64,000 nt of DNA. Origin: a virus. A model generated the notes under the pieces. The model was not told the DNA's origin and did no database searches. It saw only the letters and a list, made by a program, of their open reading frames with translations. The stretch covers positions 1-64,000 of the IMG/VR virus record IMGVR_UViG_3300022562_000051. One strand, written 5' to 3'. The stretch's first letter is position 1, and each line of letters begins with the position of its first letter. Shown piece after piece: positions 19,855 to 26,764 of this stretch. The position numbers and the translations under genes are program-made.

Positions 19855-20160
19855 TGGTATGAGGTAAAGCGAAGGCGTTTCGGACGCGGGTGCGAATCCC
19901 GCCTGCTCCACCACGAAAGACTCTCACTCCTAGATGCGCAGAAGTTGAGTTCTTACTGCGATACACGGAGAGCAAAACTCTGAGAGTCTTTCGTAATGGG
20001 GCAGAAATAGATTCGACGGGATGAGATAGCGGCACGGACCACAGGATAGGCGACTAACCTAATTAGCGCAAAACGAGTAAAGGCAAACGAAGATACCTTT
20101 CATGAGATGGCACTAGCTGCCTGATCGGAGTTTGACCCACTTGGCAACAGGACGGGTCTG
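19855..20160 (+). ncRNA. ssrA: Circularly permuted two-piece tmRNA
   Basis: The acceptor piece comes first: TTTCGGACGCGGG, T-arm GCGGG/CCCGC with loop TGCGAAT, acceptor strand CTGCTCC (19903-19909), A and encoded CCA (19911-19913). An intervening segment (19914-19997) follows. It is bounded by a perfect 14-bp inverted repeat (19913-19926/19981-19994). The coding piece then begins GGGGCAG (19998-20004), which pairs with CTGCTCC, followed by the conserved ATTCGACGGG. The reading frame GCA...TGA at 20083-20124 encodes the tag ANEDTFHEMALAA, ending in the Ala-Leu-Ala-Ala type recognised by ClpXP. This gene order is that of alphaproteobacterial permuted tmRNAs, matured into two RNAs held by the acceptor and neighbouring helices. 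It would rescue stalled ribosomes with host SmpB; no smpB is seen here. The exact 5' end is uncertain. Confidence 0.92.
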
Positions 20161-20189
20161 GTGAGGGGAGCAATCCCCTCGCCATTTTT
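20159..20189 (+). terminator. Terminator of the tmRNA
   Basis: A 9-bp stem GGTGAGGGG/CCCCTCGCC with loop AGCAAT followed by ATTTTT, directly downstream of the tmRNA coding piece. Confidence 0.85.
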
Positions 20190-20214
20190 GTCGCCCTACA
20201 TGGAGATTACTAAC

Positions 20215-20760
20215 ATGCGACGACTGATGATTATTGTGATGATGATGCTGTTCAGTTTTAATGCAAAGGCAGAAGTAGATATTATTCCTCTTGAGTTGCT
20301 AGAAGACTTAATCACTTCGATTGATATTCCAGCACCGATACCACTGCCGGTAGACGAGAAAGAGCAGGAATGTCTGGCTAAGAACATTTACTTCGAAGCT
20401 CGCAATGAGCCATATGAAGGCAAGCTTGCAGTAGCTACGGTCACGCGCAATCGTGTGGAATCCGAAAGGTATCCAGACACGTATTGTGATGTTGTGTGGC
20501 AAATTACCAAGCGTAAGGACAATGGCAAGAAAGTTGCTCAGTTCTCATGGACGCTCGACGGCAAGCCTGACAACCCATACAACTTAGAACTATATCAGGA
20601 AGCTTTAAGAATAGCGGAAGAAGTCTTGCGTTACGGCAAAAAGTCTGATATAATTGGAGACATGGTGTACCATTACCATGCTGTCTATGTACAGCCGAAG
20701 TGGTCGCGATACATGAAAAAGGTTACTAGAATTGGTAATCATATCTTTTATAGAAGTTAA
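20215..20760 (+). CDS. Exported SleB-type cell wall hydrolase
   Basis: A 181-aa protein. It has a signal peptide MRRLMIIVMMMLFSFNAKA and then a short Pro-rich spacer. The hydrolase domain has CLAKNIYFEARNEPYEGKLAVATVTRNR with the likely catalytic Glu in YFEAR, followed by QFSWT, YHAVYVQPKWS and IGNHIFY. These are the hallmarks of the Hydrolase_2 (SleB/CwlJ) family, found as endolysins or transglycosylase-like enzymes in many phages of alphaproteobacteria. ATG 20215 with GGAG upstream was chosen over earlier in-frame starts that lie in the tmRNA terminator. The signal peptide suggests export through Sec without a holin. Confidence 0.88.
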   Translation: MRRLMIIVMMMLFSFNAKAEVDIIPLELLEDLITSIDIPAPIPLPVDEKEQECLAKNIYFEARNEPYEGKLAVATVTRNRVESERYPDTYCDVVWQITKRKDNGKKVAQFSWTLDGKPDNPYNLELYQEALRIAEEVLRYGKKSDIIGDMVYHYHAVYVQPKWSRYMKKVTRIGNHIFYRS

Positions 20761-20771
20761 AGGGACACAAT

Positions 20772-21797
20772 ATGTTTGGTGACAATGATACTAAGCTGGA
20801 TTATGCGGATGTACTACTGGTGCCGAGAGAATCGGACTTGTCCAGCAGATCACAAATTGATCTAACCGTAGATCACTTTGAGATTCCTGTGGTACCTATC
20901 ATTGCCGCAAACATGGATGGTGTGGGTACATTTGCCATGGCAAAGTCGCTAGCTAAATATCAGCTAATGACCGCACTGGTAAAACACTATTCACTGGAAG
21001 AACTCCTAGACTTCTATGCGCAAGAAGAGCATTCCAAATACGCTATCTACAGTATGGGTACTGGTGACGGAGATTGGGATAAGTTTGTCTCTTTTGATCG
21101 CGCTTGTACTGATAGCGACATTCATCACCCCATTGCTGTTTGTGTTGATGTTGCTAACGGGTACACGGCTCATTTGGAGCGGTTTCTTGCAAGGCTTAGA
21201 GAGGATTACCCCGACTACATCCTCATGGTCGGAAACGTTGTCACACCAGAACGTACAGAAAAGCTCATTGACCTCGGAGCAGATATCGTCAAGATTGGAG
21301 TCGGTCCCGGCTCAGTCTGCACCACAAGAAAAATGACGGGTGTGGGCTATCCACAATTCTCAGCAGTCCTAGAATGTGCCGCAGCAGCCGACGCCGCTGG
21401 CGGTGCTATCTGTGCGGACGGTGGTATCACCTGTCCCGGTGACGCAGCGAAAGCCTTCGCAGCCGGTGCGAAGTACATCATGGCTGGTGGATTGTTTGCT
21501 GGTCATGAGGAAGGATTGCCGATTGATGCGCCTAGTGATATTCAACGTGTCTTCTTCTATGGCATGGCATCCAAGGAAGCACAGGACAAGCATAATGGTG
21601 GAGTCGCGGACTATCGTGCAAGCGAAGGCAAGTTCGTAGCTGTTCCATATCGTGGTCCGGTTGAGTCCACTGTCAAGGAACTGTTGGGTGGATTGCGTTC
21701 AGCCTGTACTTACATTGGTGCGGAGTCGGTTGAAGATATGCATCGTCGCGCTAAATTTGTAAAGGTCTATCGTCAACTTAACAATGTGTTCATGTGA
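20772..21797 (+). CDS. guaC: GMP reductase
   Basis: A 341-aa TIM-barrel enzyme of the IMPDH/GMPR family without CBS domains, the length of GMP reductase. It shows LDYADVLLVP, PIIAANMDGVGT, DVANGYT, VKIGVGPGSVCTTR with the catalytic Cys, GVGYPQFSAV, CADGGITCPGDAAKAFAAGA and a GGLFAGHEE flap, all typical of GuaC rather than IMPDH. It converts GMP to IMP with NADPH and so recycles guanine nucleotides towards adenine. AAGGGA lies before the ATG. It is followed by overlapping late-transcription and replication genes. Confidence 0.9.
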   Translation: MFGDNDTKLDYADVLLVPRESDLSSRSQIDLTVDHFEIPVVPIIAANMDGVGTFAMAKSLAKYQLMTALVKHYSLEELLDFYAQEEHSKYAIYSMGTGDGDWDKFVSFDRACTDSDIHHPIAVCVDVANGYTAHLERFLARLREDYPDYILMVGNVVTPERTEKLIDLGADIVKIGVGPGSVCTTRKMTGVGYPQFSAVLECAAAADAAGGAICADGGITCPGDAAKAFAAGAKYIMAGGLFAGHEEGLPIDAPSDIQRVFFYGMASKEAQDKHNGGVADYRASEGKFVAVPYRGPVESTVKELLGGLRSACTYIGAESVEDMHRRAKFVKVYRQLNNVFM

Positions 21798-22018
21798 TGC
21801 CTACTCGCGAAGAAAGGGACGAATTCTCAATTCTGATCCTCAAACGTGCCTCGCACTTGAGGACGGATCATATTGATGCTATTGTCACTTACTGTGACGA
21901 GATAGGGCTGGAAATGGAAGTGGCAGCAACCCTGATCAATGAAGAGTTGAAAGCACGTATTGAAGAGGAAGCGGAAGAACTGAGGATCATACCAAAGACT
22001 GGAAGGCTACCGTTATGA
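21797..22018 (+). CDS. 33: gp33-like late transcription coactivator
   Basis: A 73-aa acidic helical protein. The pattern HIDAIVTYCDEIGLEMEVAATLINEELKARIEEEAEEL then RLPL is the core of the gp33 family, which bridges the late sigma factor gp55, the sliding clamp and RNA polymerase at late promoters. Short versions like this are usual outside T4 itself. Late promoters of the matching type occur in this window. ATG 21797 overlaps the guaC stop; an in-frame GTG lies one codon earlier. The assignment is by pattern, without a search. Confidence 0.68.
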   Translation: MPTREERDEFSILILKRASHLRTDHIDAIVTYCDEIGLEMEVAATLINEELKARIEEEAEELRIIPKTGRLPL

Positions 22019-22269
22019 GTAATGAATTAACAGCGAAATATCAAAACCTATTGCAGCAGACTCTCAATCTATTCGAAGAGTTCGGTGTGCGCGAAGGTGT
22101 GGGCAAGGATGGCATCCTCATGAAGAATATTCGTGAGACATTGACTACAGGTTCCGTTAGCACATTCATCAGTCCTACTCGTCCAACTGGTTGCCCACTA
22201 TGTGGCGCACCCTCACTGTTGGATTGTGACTGTGATCCGGCTGAACAAATGGCGGCAATGCAACAATGA
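22015..22269 (+). CDS. Small protein with CxxC...CxC metal site
   Basis: An 84-aa protein. The N-terminal half is helical (LLQQTLNLFEEFGV). The C-terminal part has TGCPLCGAPSLLDCDCDP, four cysteines spaced as in a zinc ribbon, and a Gln/Met-rich end. It overlaps its neighbours by 4 nt. The function is unknown; its place between gp33-like and gp59 suggests a part in replication or transcription. Confidence 0.62.
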   Translation: MSNELTAKYQNLLQQTLNLFEEFGVREGVGKDGILMKNIRETLTTGSVSTFISPTRPTGCPLCGAPSLLDCDCDPAEQMAAMQQ

Positions 22270-22484
22270 ATGTAGATGAACAGTGGCGGTTTCTTGAGAA
22301 CGACAAGCCTGCGCACTTGCAGGAAGTGATTTACTTTTCACCCATGGTTGGTGTATGGCGTGGCAAGTTCGATGAAGTATCCTATTGCTTTTATGGCGCG
22401 GGTGGATTCATTGATGGCTATGATGTAGAACTGTGGATGCCAGACAAGGGACAGACGCTACCGCCTCGACCAGTATTGCGATGA
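22266..22484 (+). CDS. Small hypothetical protein
   Basis: A 72-aa protein with aromatic residues throughout (EQWRFLEND, YFSPMVGVWRGKFDEV, YGAGGFIDGYDVELWMP). It looks like the short beta-rich proteins of the DUF551 kind that report on cofactors, but I cannot assign it. It is coupled by 4-nt overlaps on both sides. Confidence 0.55.
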   Translation: MNVDEQWRFLENDKPAHLQEVIYFSPMVGVWRGKFDEVSYCFYGAGGFIDGYDVELWMPDKGQTLPPRPVLR

Positions 22485-23074
22485 ACGGCTACGAAACTTA
22501 CTGTCTATATACAGCACTCAAGCTGCACTTCTCTTCCAACTACGATTTCTTCAAGTATAATGGAAGAGTCAAATCCACGACACCGGAAGCCTATGAGCGT
22601 CGGCGGGACAAGTATATGTTCCACAAGCTGGCTCGCACCGTGGCTGATCGTGACATGACTGCCTATCTGGTAGCTAATTTTATCGTGAGTGATCAATACT
22701 GGACAAAGGACTTGATCAGTCAGGAAGCACAGGACAATTGGAGAGAGTGGCAAAAGCGCAATCAATCTCTCTATTACACCTTCACACAGGATTTTCGTAA
22801 ACTGACGATTGGCATTACGCCAGACCAAGCAGTTGCGACAAGAGATTTCGGTGAATATCCTATTCTACTCAACATGTACATGTCGGGTGAGATATGCATC
22901 GAAACAATGGTCATTCTAAACAAGATGGCTCGCATTCTAGCTCGCTGGAATGGTCATATTAGCGATAACGTAATGTACCCAAAGATTAGAGATAAGATTC
23001 TCAAGTACACGCCGTTCCTTCAATATGACTTAGAGCGACCAAAAGAAATTGTGAAAACCATCTTGACTGAATGA
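22481..23074 (+). CDS. 59: Loader of replicative helicase, gp59 family
   Basis: A 197-aa basic helical protein. ALKLHFSSNYDFFKYNGRVK followed by AYERRRDKYMFHKLA aligns by eye with T4 gp59 (KQHMNGKYDVIKYNW, then QKRRDKYFFQKL). VANFIVSDQYW and the helical C-terminus also agree. Gp59 (217 aa in T4) loads the gp41 helicase on gp32-coated forks and controls the start of recombination-dependent replication. It starts at ATG overlapping the previous stop and lies just upstream of gene 32, which fits its known partner. Confidence 0.85.
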   Translation: MNGYETYCLYTALKLHFSSNYDFFKYNGRVKSTTPEAYERRRDKYMFHKLARTVADRDMTAYLVANFIVSDQYWTKDLISQEAQDNWREWQKRNQSLYYTFTQDFRKLTIGITPDQAVATRDFGEYPILLNMYMSGEICIETMVILNKMARILARWNGHISDNVMYPKIRDKILKYTPFLQYDLERPKEIVKTILTE

Positions 23075-23091
23075 GAAGATTCCTATATACT
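23063..23091 (+). promoter_or_regulatory. Sigma70-type promoter (TTGACT-N17-TATACT)
   Basis: TTGACT (23063-23068) and TATACT (23086-23091) with 17-bp spacing overlap the end of gene 59 and give gene 32 its own strong transcript. Confidence 0.82.
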
Positions 23092-23150
23092 GTTTGTATA
23101 TTATGAATCATGTGGATAAGACGCAATACTAATCATACGAGGTAATACAA

Positions 23151-24044
23151 ATGACATTTAATCTTAAATCACTCAAGAAGTCGAACTCTCTCGACAAGCT
23201 CACCAAGGCAATCGAAGCAACACAGAAGCCCGTCTACGCAAAGGACGATGAGCGTTTCTGGCAACCCGAAGTAGACAAGGCAGGCAACGGTTACGCAGTA
23301 GTCCGTTTGCTTGACGCGCCTGCTGTGGATGGCGAAGATGGTCTGCCGTGGGTACAGGTGTTCAATCACGGTTTCCAAGGACCGGCTGGCTGGTACATTG
23401 AAAACTGCCCAACGACCATTGGTGCGAAGTGTCCGCTCTGTGAACACAACAACAAGTTGTGGAACAGTGGCATTGACGCCAACAAGGATATCGTTCGCAA
23501 GCAGAAGCGCAGGCTGACGTACATTGCCAACATCCTTGTGGTCAGTGACAAAAACCGTCCTGAGAACGAAGGCAAGGTGTTCCTGTGGAAGTTCGGAAAG
23601 AAGATTTTCGACAAGATTCAGGAAAAGCTGTCGCCAGAGTTTGAAGATGAAACGGCAATGAATCCGTTTGACTTCTGGAAGGGTGCGAATCTCAAGATCA
23701 AGATTCGTCAGGTCGAAGGCTTCCGTAACTACGATAAGTCCGAGTTCGAAGATGCGTCACCTATCGCAGATAGTGACGAGGAAATCGAACGCATCTGGAA
23801 GACTGCGTACTCGCTCAAGGAGTTCGTGGCGGCTGATCAGTTCAAGTCATATGACGAACTGGCTGATAAGCTGAATCGTGCGTTGGGGGCTGGTGGTGCC
23901 GTTGCTGCTCGCGCAAAGCCAGTGAGCGACGATACCGCACCGTGGGATGAGCCAAAGTCGGCAGCGCCTCGCGCAACAGCCGAGTCGGTGACTCCATCAG
24001 AGGATGATGACTTGTCTTTCTTTGACAAGCTTGCTAACGAATAA
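23151..24044 (+). CDS. 32: Single-stranded DNA-binding protein gp32
   Basis: A 297-aa protein with the gp32 layout. The basic N-terminus (LKSLKKSNSLDKLTKAI) is for cooperative self-association. An OB-fold follows with FWQPEVDKAGNGYAVVRLLDAP and a zinc subdomain CPTTIGAKCPLCEHNNKLW. The C-terminal tail is acidic (SEDDDLSFFDKLANE) and recruits replication partners. T4 gp32 is 301 aa. It has its own promoter and a strong terminator, as expected for a highly expressed stoichiometric protein. Confidence 0.94.
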   Translation: MTFNLKSLKKSNSLDKLTKAIEATQKPVYAKDDERFWQPEVDKAGNGYAVVRLLDAPAVDGEDGLPWVQVFNHGFQGPAGWYIENCPTTIGAKCPLCEHNNKLWNSGIDANKDIVRKQKRRLTYIANILVVSDKNRPENEGKVFLWKFGKKIFDKIQEKLSPEFEDETAMNPFDFWKGANLKIKIRQVEGFRNYDKSEFEDASPIADSDEEIERIWKTAYSLKEFVAADQFKSYDELADKLNRALGAGGAVAARAKPVSDDTAPWDEPKSAAPRATAESVTPSEDDDLSFFDKLANE

Positions 24045-24071
24045 CAGAAGTTCCTCTCTGGTAGTTAGCGA

Positions 24072-24098
24072 GGGCGAGCCGCAAGGCTCGCCCTTTTT
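24072..24098 (+). terminator. Rho-independent terminator after gene 32
   Basis: A 9-bp stem GGGCGAGCC/GGCTCGCCC with loop GCAA and five T. It lies at the convergence with the minus-strand gp4 gene; only the plus direction has a T-tract. Confidence 0.9.
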
Positions 24099-24534
24099 AT
24101 TTCCAGCCACCCAAATCCTTTTCGGTGATAATCTGGAATCGCCACATGCGGTCAGCGCAATAATCCTTGGCAGCGGTCCATTTGGCAAGATTAGTGGCAT
24201 AGGTCAGTTGCTCCCGTAGCAGCCGCCGATTCTTGCGCCCATCCTTGTGCATCATGCCAGTGGGTGCCTCAGTTTCCTTGCTAGGCTTGATTTCGACCAT
24301 GGTGGTGCCTGCCTTGGTGCGCACGATGAAGTCGGGAAAGTACCTACGCCAGCGTTTACGTACAGGGTCGAAATATGGTACAATTGTCTCTTCCGATGAC
24401 CATTTGATCACACCACTGTTGGAATCTAGGTACTGCATATATCGTAATTCAAGACGACTTCGATATATGATGTTGGTGGGATCACCGTCGTACTTTTCAG
24501 GGTGTGAGGGGCGGAATCGTCCTTTCCAAGCCAT
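24097..24534 (-). CDS. 4: Head completion nuclease, gp4 (gp50/65) family
   Basis: A 145-aa protein beginning AWKGRFRPSHPEKYDGDPTNI, the characteristic start of T4 gp4. YRSRLELRYMQYLD, IKWSSEETIVPY and RYFPDFIVR--AGTTMVEIKPSKET give the PD-(D/E)XK-like nuclease core (FPDF ... EIKP). Gp4 trims or protects DNA ends and completes the head before tail joining. Its length matches T4 gp4 (150 aa). It is on the minus strand, opposite to the baseplate genes, with a CTAAATA late element in the shared divergent region. Confidence 0.9.
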   Translation of the reverse strand: MAWKGRFRPSHPEKYDGDPTNIIYRSRLELRYMQYLDSNSGVIKWSSEETIVPYFDPVRKRWRRYFPDFIVRTKAGTTMVEIKPSKETEAPTGMMHKDGRKNRRLLREQLTYATNLAKWTAAKDYCADRMWRFQIITEKDLGGWK

Positions 24535-24546
24535 AATAAAACCACA

Positions 24547-24553
24547 CTAAATA
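24547..24553 (+). promoter_or_regulatory. Late promoter element CTAAATA (plus direction)
   Basis: CTAAATA 29 bp upstream of the first baseplate-region gene. It forms an inverted repeat with the minus-strand element at 24567-24573. Confidence 0.6.
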
Positions 24554-24566
24554 GATTAGAACCAGC

Positions 24567-24573
24567 TATTTAG
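24567..24573 (-). promoter_or_regulatory. Late promoter element CTAAATA (minus direction)
   Basis: The reverse complement of TATTTAG, 33 bp upstream of the gp4 start. The two opposite elements face each other across 13 bp, so each transcript runs through the other promoter. Confidence 0.58.
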
Positions 24574-24581
24574 GACATATG

Positions 24582-25133
24582 ATGGCAACTTCCGTTTGGC
24601 AAAGACTCAGGAATGACATGAAGACTGCGGGTATCATCCCGAGAACCCGCGCTGCTCGCCAGTGGTACGGCACGGTGGTCAATCGCATCCGTATTCCCAC
24701 CAATAGGTCAAATATCCTGCACGATCCGTCCCGAGCCACTCGCCATGCCATTATCGGGCGCATGTATGCCTACCACTATCGCCCTAAATACGAAGATGTA
24801 CTACCTTTGTGGGATCAGTTCCCTCTGGTGCTGCCGATGGAGCAATACCCTGACGGATTCTTGGGATTAAACTTACACTATCTCGACCCCGGCAATCGGC
24901 TAGCCCTCTTGGAACTCCTGCATGACTTCATCACGAATGGTAAATATGACGATTCGACACGATTCAAACTGTCTTATGCTGTTCTTAACGGAATTAAGAA
25001 GTATGAGATTATGCGCCCATGCATCAAGCGATACCTGATTGAGTACATGGAGTCACCCATGATTTACATTGAACCGGACCAGTGGGAGCTAGCCGTGCTG
25101 CTGCCATTTGAACGTTTCCACCACAACTATTAA
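24582..25133 (+). CDS. T4-like virion-region protein, unknown function
   Basis: A 183-aa basic protein. The central block YHYRPKYEDVLPLWDQFPLV followed by P--YPDGFLGLNLHYLDP is typical of a family conserved next to head completion and tail genes in T4-like phages. A YRP/LPLVLP loop and LALLELLHDF helix follow. By position (beside gp4, before baseplate genes) it could be a DNA end protector (gp2-like) or baseplate accessory protein; I could not settle this by eye. ATG 24582 has better spacing to AGGA than ATG 24579. Confidence 0.65.
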   Translation: MATSVWQRLRNDMKTAGIIPRTRAARQWYGTVVNRIRIPTNRSNILHDPSRATRHAIIGRMYAYHYRPKYEDVLPLWDQFPLVLPMEQYPDGFLGLNLHYLDPGNRLALLELLHDFITNGKYDDSTRFKLSYAVLNGIKKYEIMRPCIKRYLIEYMESPMIYIEPDQWELAVLLPFERFHHNY

Positions 25134-25143
25134 GGTCACGCTA

Positions 25144-25824
25144 ATGTTCGTAGACGCATTTCTAGCTAACTATGCACTCCACTTCGATTTCGCCAAGCCA
25201 TCGAAGTTTACTGCACTCATATTCCAACCACCGGGACTGACAAATACTGGTGGATTGTTTGGTGGATTGATAGGACAGAACAAGCTGACACAGAAGCTAG
25301 GCAGTGGTATCAATACCGCGTCCCTCGCCTTTCAGTGTGAGCAGGCACAGTTACCGGGATACCAGATCAATACGGTTGAGCAAGCCATCTATGGTGCTAA
25401 GTTCACGCAGCCAGCTACACCCATCTTCGAACCCATGCAGCTTACGTTCATATCCGCTGGTGACATGTGGGAGCGTAAGTTCTTTGAAGATTGGATGGAG
25501 CTAATTCTGCCGCGTGAGCCACAGAAGGTAGATATCAAGAGCGTGATAGGTGAGTATTTCGATGCTGATGGTTCAGGTAAGCGTCCACCATTCACAGCCG
25601 CATATCGTGAACAGTTCTGCTCCACCATTGAAGTCATTCAGTTCCACGATACCGGTGTACCATCAGTCCGGTATAAGTTCGAAGAAGCATATCCTGTAGA
25701 CATGAACCCACAACAACTGAATTGGGGTGACAATGATGTTCATCGTCTACAAGTAACATTCCACTACAGGACATATCGTAGGGAAGAGAACGTTGTCAAA
25801 CAGATTTTTGATGCATTTAGATGA
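25144..25824 (+). CDS. Baseplate/tail-tube-fold protein, gp54-like
   Basis: A 226-aa protein with the pattern of the gp19/gp54 tube fold: AFQCEQAQLPGYQINTVEQAIYGAKF, then PMQLTFISAGDMWERKFFEDWM, and at the end LQVTFHYRTYR. The tube initiator gp54 and the tube protein gp19 share this fold. The location among hub genes rather than beside a sheath gene favours the baseplate initiator. A second copy elsewhere in the genome would be the true tube. AAGG lies upstream of ATG 25144. Confidence 0.7.
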   Translation: MFVDAFLANYALHFDFAKPSKFTALIFQPPGLTNTGGLFGGLIGQNKLTQKLGSGINTASLAFQCEQAQLPGYQINTVEQAIYGAKFTQPATPIFEPMQLTFISAGDMWERKFFEDWMELILPREPQKVDIKSVIGEYFDADGSGKRPPFTAAYREQFCSTIEVIQFHDTGVPSVRYKFEEAYPVDMNPQQLNWGDNDVHRLQVTFHYRTYRREENVVKQIFDAFR

Positions 25825-25835
25825 GGAATTAAACC

Positions 25836-26573
25836 ATGCCATTACCAAAGATTGAACATCCTATTGTTGAAATATACGTACATTCATTGAATAGGAAAGT
25901 GAAGTTTCGCCCATTTCTTGTTAAGGAAGAACGGGTGCTGATGATTGCCAAGGAATCAGATGACCCTAATGAGATTCAGACTGCCGTGCAACAGATCGTA
26001 AACAACTGTTTGATTGATGAGGGTGTGGATATCACCACACTACCATTGTTTGACGTTGAAATGATCTTTGTCAAGCTACGCGCCGCATCTGTAGGACAGA
26101 CCATTCAACTGTCGTTCCATTGCAAGAATGAAGTGGATGGAGTGCCGTGCGATACAGACACGGACTATAATCTCGACTTGGATAAGATCAAGTATGAAAT
26201 ACCAGAAGGTCACAAGAATATTGTAATGCTTACCGATAAGGTGGGTATTAAATTGAAATATCCAACTTTAAGTTCATCCACGGCTGATATTAGCGAAGAG
26301 GACAGTGACGAGGAAATATACCGTGAGGTATTGGGTACCCTACTGGATAACATTGATCATATCTTTGATGAAGAGTCTATCTATAAGGTATCTGATCTGT
26401 CCAAGGATGAGTTAATCGAATTCATTGAAAACCTCACTGTAGACAAGATGAATAACATTGAGGCATTCTTTGCCACTTCGCCTAGAGTGCTGCTTGAAGA
26501 CAAAGTTGTATGTAAGAAATGCGGATTCGAACATACTCTGAGGTATGAGGGACTCGCAAGTTTTTTTATGTAA
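25836..26573 (+). CDS. 26: Baseplate hub assembly protein gp26-like, with C-terminal slippery site
   Basis: A 245-aa protein of the T4_baseplate family (gp26/gp51): N-terminal IEIYVHSLNRKVKFRPFLVKEERVLMIAKESDD-type start, LKYPT segment, acidic helices and a C-terminal CKKCGFEHTLRYEGLASFF with CxxC. The coding sequence ends with AGT TTT TTT ATG TAA. The heptamer T-TTT-TTT at 26561-26567 is a classic -1 slippery site. Shifting there continues into the gp51-like frame (26567-26764) and gives a 309-aa product. T4 uses two separate genes, gp26 (208 aa) and gp51 (249 aa). GAGG lies upstream of the ATG. Confidence 0.85.
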   Translation: MPLPKIEHPIVEIYVHSLNRKVKFRPFLVKEERVLMIAKESDDPNEIQTAVQQIVNNCLIDEGVDITTLPLFDVEMIFVKLRAASVGQTIQLSFHCKNEVDGVPCDTDTDYNLDLDKIKYEIPEGHKNIVMLTDKVGIKLKYPTLSSSTADISEEDSDEEIYREVLGTLLDNIDHIFDEESIYKVSDLSKDELIEFIENLTVDKMNNIEAFFATSPRVLLEDKVVCKKCGFEHTLRYEGLASFFM

Positions 26574-26764
26574 CTTTTAGCTATGACAATCTTGAGAACT
26601 TTATGCGCACCAACTTTGCGTTGATGCAACATCATCAGTACAAATATGATGACCTTATGAATATGATTGCTTGGGAACGATCTGTGTATGTTACTCTCCT
26701 ACGAGCATACCTCAAGGAAGAGAAGGAACGAATTAAGCTGGAACAACAAACTAGAAGACGCTAA
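26567..26764 (+). CDS. 51: gp51-like C-terminal extension, reached by -1 frameshift or internal ATG 26603
   Basis: The -1 frame runs open from the slippery site: YVTFSYDNLENFMRTNFALM, then QHHQYKYDDLMNMIAWERSV and a charged helix ending KLEQQTRRR, 65 aa after the shift. The TNF-LMQHH-Y-L--M--WER-VYV pattern is that of gp51-type baseplate hub catalysts. An independent start at ATG 26603 would give only 53 aa, would lose the conserved FSYDNLENF part and has no clear ribosome binding site. A frameshift fusion is therefore the better reading. The stop overlaps the tape-measure ATG (TAATG). Confidence 0.75.
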   Translation, partial: YVTFSYDNLENFMRTNFALMQHHQYKYDDLMNMIAWERSVYVTLLRAYLKEEKERIKLEQQTRRR

